DNA of 64,000 nucleotides from Pseudomonas sp. UYIF39 (GCF_029963765.1 NZ_JALBYU010000001.1:62001-126000); one strand, 5' to 3'. Shown: positions 28,174 through 36,359, counted from the first letter of the stretch. Translations and numbers: made by a program. Notes: generated by a model not told the origin, from the letters alone.

Positions 28174-28733
28174 ACAAAGATTCTACCCAGCGGGCTTCGG
28201 TCCTCCAGCACGTCAGCCTGAACGTTCGACGCTTGCGCCACGCCGCCGACATGAGCCAGGCGACTCTGGCGGAAAAATCCGGAGTCAGCCGCCGGATGCT
28301 GGTGGCCATTGAGGCTGGCGAAAAGAACGTCAGCCTGACCACCCTCGACCGCGTGGCCGAAGCGTTGGACGTAGCGTTCAGCGACCTGATCCAGGCCCCG
28401 GACGCACGCGACCCGAGCCGCATCAACGAAGTGGCCTGGGCCGGGACGATTCCTGGCAGCAAAGCCGTTTTATTGTCCAAAGCCACCGCCACTCGTGAGG
28501 TGGAACAGTGGGAATGGTGTCTGCAACCGGGGGAAATTTACCCGTCGCAACCGGATGCCGAAGGCTGGAGTGAGCAAATCTATGTGTTCGAAGGCTGCCT
28601 GACGCTGATGCTGGGCGACACACCACAGGAAATTGTTGCCGGCGAGTTCTATATGTTTGCCAGCAATCAGCCCCACGCCTATCGCAACGATGGGCCGGTG
28701 GCGGCTCGGTTTGTGCGAAATGTGGTGATCTAA
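28170..28733 (+). CDS. XRE-family transcriptional regulator with C-terminal cupin domain
   Basis: A 187-aa protein if started at the GTG at 28170. Residues about 15-70 form a helix-turn-helix (LRRLRHAADMSQATLAEKSGVSRRMLVAIEAGEKNVSLTTLDRVAEAL), and about 105-185 a cupin barrel (EQWEWCLQPGEIYPSQPDAEG, EQIYVFEGCLTLML, FYMFASNQPHAYRNDG) that would bind a small effector. The GTG has AAGTGAG upstream and keeps the whole helix-turn-helix. The open frame continues a long way upstream, but there it is only the shadow of the EamA gene. The probable target is the divergent transporter. Confidence 0.85.
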   Translation: MHKDSTQRASVLQHVSLNVRRLRHAADMSQATLAEKSGVSRRMLVAIEAGEKNVSLTTLDRVAEALDVAFSDLIQAPDARDPSRINEVAWAGTIPGSKAVLLSKATATREVEQWEWCLQPGEIYPSQPDAEGWSEQIYVFEGCLTLMLGDTPQEIVAGEFYMFASNQPHAYRNDGPVAARFVRNVVI

Positions 28734-28833
28734 CTGTTTGCGGATCAACACTGGATAGACACTTTGCTGTTTTAAAGCTGCGAGTCTTTCTTGGATAATT
28801 ATTTAACCTATTGAAAATTAACTAATTTAATTT

Positions 28834-28850
28834 CAGGCACGACTCCTGCA
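28834..28850 (+). promoter_or_regulatory. Sigma-54 promoter of the SfnB-family gene
   Basis: CAGGCACGACTCCTGCA carries GG at 28836-28837 and GC at 28848-28849 with exactly 10 bases between, and matches the consensus TGGCACG-N4-TTGC closely. It lies 40 bp ahead of the ATG, preceded by an AT-rich stretch suited to activator looping. Genes of the sfn sulfur-scavenging system are known to depend on RpoN and the activator SfnR. Confidence 0.8.
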
Positions 28851-28888
28851 AAAGCTCTGGTGCACTCACCAGATCCCGGAGTCGGCCC

Positions 28889-30091
28889 ATGACAGCCTCA
28901 GCCCAACCCCCTCGCACCGCCCATGTGATCCGCTCGGACGCCGAGGCGATTGCCGTCGCTCACAAGCTCGCCGCACGCTTTGCCATCGAAGCCAGCGTGC
29001 GCGACCGCGAGCGACGCCTGCCAGTCGCCGAGCTCGACGAGTTTTCCGCCAGCGGCCTCTGGGGCATCACCGTTCCCAAGGAATACGGCGGCGCTGGCGT
29101 TTCCTACGTGACCGTCGCTGAGGTGATCAAGATCATTTCCGCTGCCGACTCGTCCCTCGGTCAGATCCCGCAAAACCACCTCGGCGTGCTCGACATCCTG
29201 CTGCAAACCGCTACCGAAGAGCAGAAGCGTTACTACTTCGGCAAAGTCATGCAGGGCTACCGTTTCGGCAACGCCTTCTCCGAATCCAAAAGCAAAAACG
29301 CCGGGGACTTCGAAACCCGTATCCGTTTTGATAAAGACAACGCGCAGATCGACGGCGAGAAGTTCTACTGCACCGGCGCCCTGTTCGCGCACATCGTGCC
29401 AGCGGTGGCGGTCGATGAAGAGAACAAGGCCTTCATCGCCTTCATCGAGCGCGACACTCCCGGCTTGACTGTTATCGACAGCTGGGATGGTTTCGGTCAG
29501 CGCACCACGGCCAGCGGTGGCGTCACCCTGAATGCGGTGAAGGTCTCGCTCAGTGCTGTGATCCCGGCCCACAAGGCCTTCGACGAACCCACGGCCGACG
29601 GCCCGATTTCACAAATCATTCAGGCGGCCGTGGATACCGGGATTGCCGTCGGCGCCCTGGAAGAAACCAAACGCTACGCCCGCGAAGCCCGGCCATGGAT
29701 CGACAGCGGGCAGGATCACGGCTGGCAGGACCCGTTCAGCATCGCTGCGATTGGCGACCTCGAATGGCGAGTCCACGGCACCGAAGCGATCCTTAAAAAG
29801 GCCGGACGCGCAATCGACCACGCCTTGCTCAACCCCAACGAAGAAACGGTGGCCCGCGCTTCGGTGGTGGTCGCCCAGGCCAAAGTGCTGTCCGCCGAGA
29901 TCGCCTTGCTTGCCAGCAGCAAACTCTTCGAACTGGCCGGTACTCGCTCTGTGCTCGGCAAATACAACCTCGACCGCCACTGGCGCAACGCCCGGACGCA
30001 CACCCTGCACGATCCGGCACGCTGGAAATACCACCTGATCGGCAACTACCTGCTCAACGGCGTGAAGCCTGCGCGCCACGCCTGGAACTGA
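28889..30091 (+). CDS. sfnB: SfnB family sulfur acquisition oxidoreductase
   Basis: A 400-aa flavoprotein of the acyl-CoA dehydrogenase fold. The N-terminal helical domain includes VPKEYGGAGVSYVTVAEVIKIISAADSSLGQIPQNH, the middle domain FGNAFSESKSKNAGDFETRI and DGEKFYCTGALFAHIVPAVAV, and the C-terminal domain ends LHDPARWKYHLIGNYLLNG. The HDPxRWKxHxIGNYxLNG ending is characteristic of the SfnB/DszC-like branch, used to take sulfur from sulfones and sulfonates. GGAG lies 8 bp before the ATG. The sigma-54 promoter upstream agrees with this assignment. The actual substrate is unknown. Confidence 0.87.
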   Translation: MTASAQPPRTAHVIRSDAEAIAVAHKLAARFAIEASVRDRERRLPVAELDEFSASGLWGITVPKEYGGAGVSYVTVAEVIKIISAADSSLGQIPQNHLGVLDILLQTATEEQKRYYFGKVMQGYRFGNAFSESKSKNAGDFETRIRFDKDNAQIDGEKFYCTGALFAHIVPAVAVDEENKAFIAFIERDTPGLTVIDSWDGFGQRTTASGGVTLNAVKVSLSAVIPAHKAFDEPTADGPISQIIQAAVDTGIAVGALEETKRYAREARPWIDSGQDHGWQDPFSIAAIGDLEWRVHGTEAILKKAGRAIDHALLNPNEETVARASVVVAQAKVLSAEIALLASSKLFELAGTRSVLGKYNLDRHWRNARTHTLHDPARWKYHLIGNYLLNGVKPARHAWN

Positions 30092-30101
30092 GGAGCCCAC
30101 C

Positions 30102-30539
30102 ATGAACGCTTTGACCCAACCGATTGTTGCCGGGCAGCCCCTGGCCAAAAGTCAGCACGACCTGCACAACGCTCGCAGCTTGCTTGATGCGACGTTGCGT
30201 TTCGTCCGCCAGCAGGCCCAAGCCACGGATGATCCTTTCGTTATCAGCCGTTTCGGCGATTTGCACATCCGTATTGAAGTCGCCGCCGCGCTGCTCGAAC
30301 GCGCTGAAAACTTTCTGAACAGCGTGGATGACGACACAGAAATCAGCGTCGCCATCCCCGAGTCGCACCTGGCCAGCGCCGACGCGCTAAATGTTGTCAG
30401 CAACGCTGAATTCGAACTCACCGGCCAACGCACCGTGTTGCCCGGATCACTGCATGACCCGCTGCGCTGGAAACTCCACCTCATCGGCAATTTCCGCCTC
30501 AACGGCATCCATCCCCCAAGCGTTCGGAGTGCTGTTTGA
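30102..30539 (+). pseudogene. Internally deleted SfnB-like acyl-CoA dehydrogenase remnant
   Basis: An open frame of 145 codons that is only the two ends of a roughly 400-aa enzyme. A short N-terminal start (MNALTQPIVAGQPLAKSQHD) is joined directly to the C-terminal domain (DPFVISRFGDLHIRIEVAAALLERAENFL and FELTGQRTVLPGSLHDPLRW, then KLHLIGNFRLNGIHPP). The flavin-binding domains are missing. The start lies 10 bp after the intact SfnB gene, so it was once the second gene of the same operon. The last codons (SVRSAV) run into an unrelated fragment. The stable C-terminal domain could still be made, but catalysis is not possible. Confidence 0.75.
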
Positions 30540-30645
30540 TGGCCCGGGTTTGTGGGCGCATCCGCGGGATCGCGCGTGGCAATACGAGGATCTGAAGTAC
30601 TGGACCGATCTGGCGAAAATCCTTGAACGCGGCAGGTTTGACGGT
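30514..30645 (+). pseudogene. Fragment of an NtaA/DmoA-type flavin monooxygenase
   Basis: About 44 codons in a different frame from the preceding remnant encode PQAFGVLFDGPGLWAHPRDR and [21 protein letters not shown]. This is the N-terminal region of luciferase-like monooxygenases of the NtaA/DmoA/SnaA group, which commonly accompany SfnB genes. Both the true N-terminus and everything after about residue 60 are missing. Confidence 0.7.
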
Positions 30646-30841
30646 TTTGATCGTTCCCACGCGCGAGGAAACGATCAGGATCAGAGGTAAGCCAATAAGC
30701 GTGCACGAACTCAAACGTCCGCCAGTCGCGGACACCGCCCAGTGGCGGGTCGATCTGCCCAAGGCTTTGGAGCAATTGCGCCACTGGGCGCAGGTCAGAT
30801 CCTTGCAACCGGCCTTGCGGCACAAACGTCATGGCCAATTG

Positions 30842-30931
30842 CTGACGCGACCTACTTTGGTACTGCTTGATGAACCTTCCATGGGTTTGGCGCCTATTAT
30901 CGTCCAGGAGATTTTCGAGATGAAACATTGA
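30842..30931 (+). pseudogene. Fragment of a LivF-like ABC ATPase
   Basis: [20 protein letters not shown] followed by IVQEIFE is the Walker B region of a branched-chain amino-acid transporter ATPase (LivF). It is embedded in an ORF with no other recognisable part and followed after two residues by a stop. The sequence between 30646 and 30841 is not recognised. Confidence 0.65.
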
Positions 30932-30945
30932 TCAGTGAGAACGCC

Positions 30946-32373
30946 ATGACTGAAACCCAAAGCGGACGGGCCACCGACGCCATTCGCCACGCGGACATCC
31001 TGATTGTTGGCGGCGGCCTCAGCGGCGCAATGCTGGCGGCGCAGTTGCTGCGCCTGCCGGGCAAACGTCAGGTGCTGGTGATCGAACCCCGCGCCGAGTT
31101 GGGACGGGGCGAGGCGTACAGCGCGGTCGAATTGGGCCATACGCTCAACGGCAATGCGGCGCGCATGAGCGTCGACCCGGACAACGCCGACGACCTGACC
31201 CAATGGCTGACTGAACACATCGAAGCCGGTGGCTGGCCGGAGTCGGATGAGCAGCATGTGTCGGTCAGCGAATTGTTTCCGCCGCGAGGACTGTTCGGGG
31301 TGTACGTGCAGCAGCGCCTGGCCGAAGCGCAAGCGGCGGGGGCGGTCAACGGCTCAACGGTCGAGCATGTGCGGGGCGAGGTGGTTGATCTGCAAACCCG
31401 GGCCGATTCGGTGTTGCTGAGCTTGAGTGACGGGCAACGTTTGCAAGGGGCTTACGCGGTGCTGGCCACGGGAATGTTTCCCGCTGCGCGCACGCCACAG
31501 ACCGAGACCAGCGGCTTGAACGCCGCGGCGCTCGATCCGTGGGATGTTGCCGTCATGCGCCGGTTAGACCCTCAGTCGACGGTACTGATCATCGGTTCGG
31601 GCTTGACCATGGTCGATGCCGTGGTGTCGCTGGAACAGGCCGGGCATCGTGGGCCGATCGAGGTGTTTTCCCGTCACGGCTTGCTGCCGCACGTGCGTCG
31701 ACAACCGCCGGTCTGGGTGGATTTTCTCGCCGATGACCCTGGCATTCGCACGCCGCGACAGCTGGTGCGCGAACTGCGTCGGCATTGCCGGGACGCCATC
31801 GCTCAAGGCATCGACTGGCAGGCGCCGCTTGACACAGTACGGGCGCACATTGGCCGGTTGTGGAATCAGGCGACGGACGTGCAGCGGCGGCAGTTCGTGC
31901 GGCATGTGCGGCCCTGGTGGGAAAGCCATCACCATCGCTCGCCGCCGTTGAGTGCCGAGCTGGTGGCGCGGTTGCACAAGGAAGGGCGGTTGCGGATTCA
32001 GGCGGCGTCGTTCAAAGGGTTGGAGCCGACGGTAGGGGGGCAAGTGAGCATCCGCATTCGGCGTCGGGGTGAGGCAGAAACCAGCGTTGTGAGCGGCGCG
32101 GCATTGATCAATTCCAGCGGCATCGAATACGACTGGCGGCGAGTGGCTCGACCGCTGCCACAGCAACTGCTGGCCCGCGGACTTGTCCGGCCGGGTCCGT
32201 TGGCGTTGGGGATTGCAGCGGCAGTCGATGGCGCGGTGCTGGGCGCCGATGAACACATCGCCAGCCGTCTGTTCGCCATGGGCCCACCGTTGCGCGGCAT
32301 GTGGTGGGAAAGCACCGCAGTGACCGACGTCGCGAGCCAGGCCAAGGCCTTGGCGGCGCGGTTGGCGGGCTAA
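30946..32373 (+). CDS. FAD/NAD(P)-binding oxidoreductase (YdhS-like)
   Basis: A 475-aa protein with an N-terminal dinucleotide fold (ADILIVGGGLSGAMLAAQLL), an internal second nucleotide fold (STVLIIGSGLTMVDAVVSLEQAGH) and the link segment YAVLATGMFP. GHTLNGNAARMSVDPDNADDLTQWL resembles the FAD/NAD(P)-binding domain proteins typified by E. coli YdhS. Its substrate is unknown. The ATG at 30946 was chosen because GTGAGAA precedes it and the dinucleotide fold begins soon after. The broken LivF piece ends just upstream, so its original promoter context has been rearranged. Confidence 0.82.
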   Translation: MTETQSGRATDAIRHADILIVGGGLSGAMLAAQLLRLPGKRQVLVIEPRAELGRGEAYSAVELGHTLNGNAARMSVDPDNADDLTQWLTEHIEAGGWPESDEQHVSVSELFPPRGLFGVYVQQRLAEAQAAGAVNGSTVEHVRGEVVDLQTRADSVLLSLSDGQRLQGAYAVLATGMFPAARTPQTETSGLNAAALDPWDVAVMRRLDPQSTVLIIGSGLTMVDAVVSLEQAGHRGPIEVFSRHGLLPHVRRQPPVWVDFLADDPGIRTPRQLVRELRRHCRDAIAQGIDWQAPLDTVRAHIGRLWNQATDVQRRQFVRHVRPWWESHHHRSPPLSAELVARLHKEGRLRIQAASFKGLEPTVGGQVSIRIRRRGEAETSVVSGAALINSSGIEYDWRRVARPLPQQLLARGLVRPGPLALGIAAAVDGAVLGADEHIASRLFAMGPPLRGMWWESTAVTDVASQAKALAARLAG

Positions 32374-32382
32374 ACCTTCAGA

Positions 32383-32427
32383 AACAACAAACCCCGGATA
32401 GATCGGATCTAACCGGGGTTTGTTGTT
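32383..32427. terminator. Bidirectional terminator
   Basis: AACAACAAACCCCGG and its exact complement form a 15-bp stem around a 15-base loop, with TTGTTGTTT on one side and the matching A-rich tract on the other. It separates the converging oxidoreductase gene and the small exported protein gene. Confidence 0.88.
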
Positions 32428-32449
32428 TAAAGCGGCGCAAAGCCGTTGG

Positions 32450-32674
32450 TCAATAACGCTGATACTTCGAACCGAACTCAGGGCGGTTTTCAGCGACGTA
32501 GAGTTTGCTCGCCTGACTGTCTTTGTGATCAACACTGACGGTGTTCACGTTCAGTGTGGCCGGTTGGCTGACTTTGGCGGCAGCAACGACTGGCGAGGTG
32601 GTGTGAGGGGCGGCGATGGCGGAGGTAGCGCCAAGAACCGAAAGGGCGAAACCAAGACCGATGATGCTTTTCAT
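32450..32674 (-). CDS. Small exported protein with EFGSKYQRY C-terminal tag (copy 1)
   Basis: A 74-aa protein. MKSIIGLGFALSVLGATSAIAA is a signal peptide, and the mature part is about 50 residues, rich in Ser, Thr and Val (VVAAAKVSQPATLNVNTVSV). It ends YVAENRPEFGSKYQRY. The last 14 residues are repeated, with one change, in the protein at 33201-33503. I know no family or function. The ATG at 32674 begins the signal peptide; the upstream extension in the same frame has no such character. Confidence 0.75.
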   Translation of the reverse strand: MKSIIGLGFALSVLGATSAIAAPHTTSPVVAAAKVSQPATLNVNTVSVDHKDSQASKLYVAENRPEFGSKYQRY

Positions 32675-32781
32675 GATGATGCTCCAGAGCGTGGGGAGAA
32701 GATGGGCCCACTGTAGTGCTCGAGCGTCGCGATGAAAAAACACCCTGACGCATAGTTGCTATCGAGAGCGTTGATCGATTG

Positions 32782-33055
32782 TCAGCGGGGTATGTTGTCG
32801 CTGAGCCAGCGCTGCTTGAGTTGTTCCAGACGCCCATCGCGGTTCATGCAAGGCGCGCAGCAAAGGGACTTGTTGCAAGTGCACCTGGTCGCCGGCGCGT
32901 TCGGCCAGTGCCTGCACCACGTCCACGCCAAACCCCACCAGTTGATTACCTTGCTGAAAATGCAGGGGCGGGTGGTTGTCGGTGAGCATGTTCAGATCGG
33001 CCGCGACCGCCGTAAAGGTCAAGAAAGACAACAGGCAACTGGCAATGCGCTTCAT
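32782..33055 (-). pseudogene. Broken amino-acid-type periplasmic binding protein (SBP_bac_3)
   Basis: The first 65 codons encode a signal peptide (MKRIASCLLSFLTFTAVAA) and a typical start of the mature domain (LNMLTDNHPPLHFQQGNQLV, GFGVDVVQALAERAG). After PLLRAL the reading frame shifts: the next frame reads NRDGRLEQLKQRWLSDNIPR-stop, the classic C-terminal helix of the same family. About 150 residues between these two parts are gone. The gene is therefore a deletion remnant whose two ends are now out of frame. Confidence 0.85.
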
Positions 33056-33200
33056 GAATCGTCCTTGATGAAATGAATCGCAAATCTTAGTACGGGCGTG
33101 CTGAAAATATCCCGAGGAATTGTCGGGCTATTGCGTCAGATCTCAGGACTTATGGGTGTCGTGCATGGGGATCGGCGAGCTCAGCAAAAAGCCCGGGTAA

Positions 33201-33503
33201 TCAATACCGCTGATATTTCGAGCCGAATTCGGCACGGTTTTCCGCGACAACCACACCGCCGCGTACCGCATTGCTCGGGCTGACCGATGCCACACGTTCG
33301 CGCAGTTCTTGCAGACGGTCGGCACCGCCTTCGGCCACGCGATTCTCGATCAGACGATCGGAGCCGCCTTCCACCAGCAGTTGTTGAACCTGGCCAGGGG
33401 ACGCAGCATTGCCGGTGTGGGCCGACGCCAGGCTCGACAGGCCGAGACCACCAACCAGTGCCAGACCGAGTGCCAGGGACGAGACTTTCGAGAAGTTGAA
33501 CAT
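33201..33503 (-). CDS. Small exported protein with EFGSKYQRY C-terminal tag (copy 2)
   Basis: A 100-aa protein with a signal peptide (MFNFSKVSSLALGLALVGGL, cleavage near ASA-HT). The middle holds a repeated unit, VEGGSDRLIENR and AEGGADRLQELRER, giving a charged helical stretch. It ends VVAENRAEFGSKYQRY, the same tag as copy 1. GGAGAATCACCC lies just before the ATG. The function is unknown; the extracytoplasmic location follows from the signal peptide. Confidence 0.78.
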   Translation of the reverse strand: MFNFSKVSSLALGLALVGGLGLSSLASAHTGNAASPGQVQQLLVEGGSDRLIENRVAEGGADRLQELRERVASVSPSNAVRGGVVVAENRAEFGSKYQRY

Positions 33504-33712
33504 GGGTGATTCTCCGTGCGTTTAGTTTGAGTGGGTCGGTAGCTGCTGCTATCCGGTGATCACAGTTAAACGCTCGGGTGTATCGGTGATGTGTGCTTGA
33601 ATGCGGCGAAATCGGCTTTTACGTATCCGTCCGGGGTTCTTATACAGACGGCTACAAAACCCTGTGAAATATCCCCTCTCGTTGTCCCCATTTTTCAGGT
33701 TTGCATGTCTTA

Positions 33713-34902
33713 GGGAAGGTCTGAAATACCCACCGATTTTTGATGCCCTCGCTGCTTGAGGTTCAAAAAATTCCAAGTCGGCCGAAAAACAGACCCATCC
33801 TGTCTTTAATTCACGGCTCTTTCCTCTGATCGTGCTGTTTCAGGGCGATCAGCCCGCATTACAGACGCACCTCTCCCGCATTCAACAACCGCTTTCGCAC
33901 CATCCATAGATTTGACAACGCGAACAAGGTCGTTTGCTGAGCGATGTTTTTCGCCAAACAGCGAAAGCGCACTTTCGTATAACCAAACTGACGCTTGATC
34001 ACGCGAAACGGATGTTCAACCTTGGCCCGCACCTGCGCTTTGGCGTATTCGATCTTGCGTCGCATGCGCCGATCAAGCTCTTTTTCCATGCTTCTTATAG
34101 CTGCTGGGCCGCGCGGCAATTGACCAGATCATGGTGCGTTCCTGATGCTCCGGGCGCTTGTCCACTCCGGTGTAACCCGCATCACCGCACACATAAGCTT
34201 CCTCGCCGTGCAGCAACTGAGCGACCTGCGTCACGTCCGCCACATTCACCGCAGTGCCCACCAAGCTATGCACCAACGGACTCAGCATCGACGCCAATGT
34301 GCGATTTTATTCCAAAAAAGTATTGGTTTCCTTTCTTGGTTTGATGCATTTCAGGATCGCGCTTACCGTCTTTATTCTTGGTCGAGCTCGGCGCATGAAT
34401 GATCGTCGCATCGACTACCGTACCTTGGCGCAGCATCAAGCCACGGTCACCCAGATAGCCGTTGATGACCTGCAAGATCCCGCCCGCCAACTCATGCTTC
34501 TCCAACAAGCGCCGGAAGTTGAGGATCGTGGTTTCATCGGGAATCCGATCCAGGTGCAGCCCCGAAAACTGGCGCAGAATCGTGGTTTTGTAGAGCGCTT
34601 CTTCCATCGCAGGATCGCTGTAACCGAACCAGTTTTGCATCAGATGAACCCGCAACATCGCCATCAACGGATACGCCGGACGGCCACCTTCGCCTTTCGG
34701 ATAATGCGGCTCGATCAAGGCAATCAGGCCCTTCCAGGGCACCGCCTGATCCATCTCGATCAGAAAGCGCTCGCGGCGGGTCTGCTTACGTTTGCCGGCA
34801 TACTCGGCATCGGCAAAGGACATCTGTTTCATCGGGGCTCAACCGTTCAGTTTGTGCGAGGTGCGTATTTCACCAAATCTGGAAGTCTTTTTCAGAGTTT
34901 CC
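33713..34902 (-). mobile_element. IS5-family insertion sequence, inactive
   Basis: A 1190-bp element, close to the 1195 bp of IS5 itself. The left end begins GGGAAGGTCTGAAATA, and the right end, read inward, GGAAACTCTGAAAAA, giving imperfect terminal inverted repeats. TTA flanks it on both sides (33710-33712 and 34903-34905), a short duplication of the kind IS5 elements make at YTAR sites. The transposase gene inside carries two frameshifts. Confidence 0.78.
33859..34832 (-). pseudogene. IS5-family transposase, two frameshifts
   Basis: Three overlapping frames together encode one DDE transposase. The first (from 34832, MKQMSFADAEYAGKRKQTRR) includes GTVVDATIIHAPSSTKNKDG with the first catalytic Asp and runs to SHIGVDAES. 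The second supplies LVHSLVGTAVNVADVTQ and VCGDAGYTGVDKR with the second Asp. The third supplies [20 protein letters not shown] with the Glu. The frame changes lie near 34282 and 34095. All three catalytic residues survive, so inactivation looks recent. Confidence 0.88.
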
Positions 34903-34920
34903 TTAAGCAAGCCAACCACT

Positions 34921-35262
34921 TCACCCGCTAATCAGTATTGCAAAAAACGGGGGTGACCATAGATTTATGGAGCGCTTACGGTGCTTTTTGGGGGCAACTG
35001 CGAAGTTGCAATCGTCTTGACTCCCTGTTTGCATTTTGGGCTGCTGAGCTCGTATGGACATCAGCAGGCCAAGAAGCAGCTGCATAGTTGGACGATTGAC
35101 ACTACAACTATCTTGAAAACTCCCGTTGGGATGAAGCGAAGAGAGTTTGCTAGCGGCAGTTTCGATTGCAATGGAAAATATGGCTAGGCGGCGTGCACTA
35201 TTAGGCAATCCATCGCCGTCATTGATGACTGTATCCGTATCCAATGTTGTTTGTCTTGACAT
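34921..35262 (-). CDS. Hypothetical, possibly a truncated MFS transporter start
   Basis: A 113-aa frame beginning MSRQTTLDTDTVINDGDGLP at the ATG at 35262, which has CGGAG 6 bp upstream. The segment NSARRLAIFSIAIETAASKL resembles the first helix of EmrB/QacA-type multidrug transporters (RRxAIFxIAIGTAMSxLD), but the rest has no membrane character. I read it as the surviving N-terminus of such a gene fused to non-coding sequence by a deletion. It may not be expressed as a stable protein. Confidence 0.35.
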   Translation of the reverse strand: MSRQTTLDTDTVINDGDGLPNSARRLAIFSIAIETAASKLSSLHPNGSFQDSCSVNRPTMQLLLGLLMSIRAQQPKMQTGSQDDCNFAVAPKKHRKRSINLWSPPFFAILISG

Positions 35263-35286
35263 GCTGGCTCCGTTATAGATAAGCAA

Positions 35287-35732
35287 TAGTACCTTGGTAT
35301 GGAAGGCGACAGGGTGCTTTAGGTATTTCGCTCAGTAGTGTCATAAACAATCCCATATCGATTGTCGAAATTGACTAGGCATCTTTTGCGGGCTTGGCCT
35401 TCATATTTCTGTGCGAGTTATATAGCATTTTTATTTCTTGCCTGCGGTTATTGCTGTTACTCAAAATTTTGAGTGTGAAGTTTTTAGATTTCATATGGTC
35501 GGATTATAACCAACTAAAATATGTGACTTTGGTGTGTTAGAGCAATCGAGCCAAAAACGGAATATTAGTTTCCCGTCAATGAACTGGCCGCTTATAGTAA
35601 AATATTGAATGCGTCATTTCTGCCGGTTTTGATATTTTGGGTGTTGGTTCCCGCATTCATAACCACCTCGTACACTACGAGTTTTTAATGGTGAGGAAGG
35701 GGAACCTTTAGCAGATTCTTGGACTCGACGAC
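35287..35732. other. AT-rich region without a recognisable gene
   Basis: About 446 bp with clearly lower GC than the flanking Pseudomonas genes, notably around 35440-35620 (for example TATAGTAAAATATTGAAT). Only short ORFs without ribosome sites are present. It probably represents decayed horizontally acquired DNA. Confidence 0.5.
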
Positions 35733-36359
35733 TCAAGCGGTTTGCAAGCCGATAAGGGTGCGCTGCATCGGCACGAATCCCGGGAGCGCTTCGATACGGG
35801 CCAGCCAAGAACGTACGTTCAGATAATCAACCAGCGAAACATTGCCCTCTGGGGCATGAGCAATATAGGTATAACCTGCTACATCAGCGATGGTCGGCTG
35901 GTCACCCACAAGGTACATCTGGCCATCAAGGTCATGCTCCATAACTTTCAGTAACGCATGGGAGCGCGCAATGGCGTCTTCGGCGTCGCGGTTTGCCCCA
36001 CGTAAAGTGATCTGTCGTGCGGTAGCCGGCCCATTGTTCATCTGGCCAGCAGCCACCGATAACCAGCGTTGAACGCGTGCTCGATCTGCTGCATCGGATG
36101 GTAGAAAGCGACCCTTACCGTATTTGGTGGTGAGGTACACGAGAATTGCATTCGAGTCAGATAGCACGACACCGCCATCGTCAATGACTGGAACCTGGCC
36201 AAACGAGTTCATCTTCAGAAAATCGGGGTGCTTATGCGCACCATTGAGCATATCAACGAATACTAACTCAGTTGATAAACCCAGCAAGGACAGTATTAGC
36301 TCGACACGATGAGAGTGACCAGACAATGGGTGATGGTACAGTTTGATGGTGTTAGACAT
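35733..36359 (-). CDS. Glutathione S-transferase
   Basis: A 208-aa protein. The thioredoxin-like N-terminal domain has KLYHHPLSGHSHRVELILSLLG, GQVPVIDDGGVVLSDSNAILVYL (cis-Pro and the Asp/Ser that contact the glutathione gamma-Glu). A helical C-terminal domain follows, with YLVGDQPTIADVAGYTYIAHA. It conjugates or reduces electrophiles or peroxides with glutathione; the substrate is unknown. The ATG at 36359 follows GTGGAG, giving the family's length; a longer form from 36425 adds an unlike extension. It stands alone in AT-rich accessory DNA. Confidence 0.88.
   Translation of the reverse strand: MSNTIKLYHHPLSGHSHRVELILSLLGLSTELVFVDMLNGAHKHPDFLKMNSFGQVPVIDDGGVVLSDSNAILVYLTTKYGKGRFLPSDAADRARVQRWLSVAAGQMNNGPATARQITLRGANRDAEDAIARSHALLKVMEHDLDGQMYLVGDQPTIADVAGYTYIAHAPEGNVSLVDYLNVRSWLARIEALPGFVPMQRTLIGLQTA

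Noticed and set aside
33549..33776. A 75-codon frame on the - strand overlapping the IS5 left end
   Set aside because: It crosses the IS boundary at 33713, so it cannot be an original gene, and has no family resemblance.
35614..35808. A 64-codon frame at the 3' side of the GST gene
   Set aside because: Overlaps the GST end in another frame and lies in AT-rich intergenic DNA without a ribosome site.
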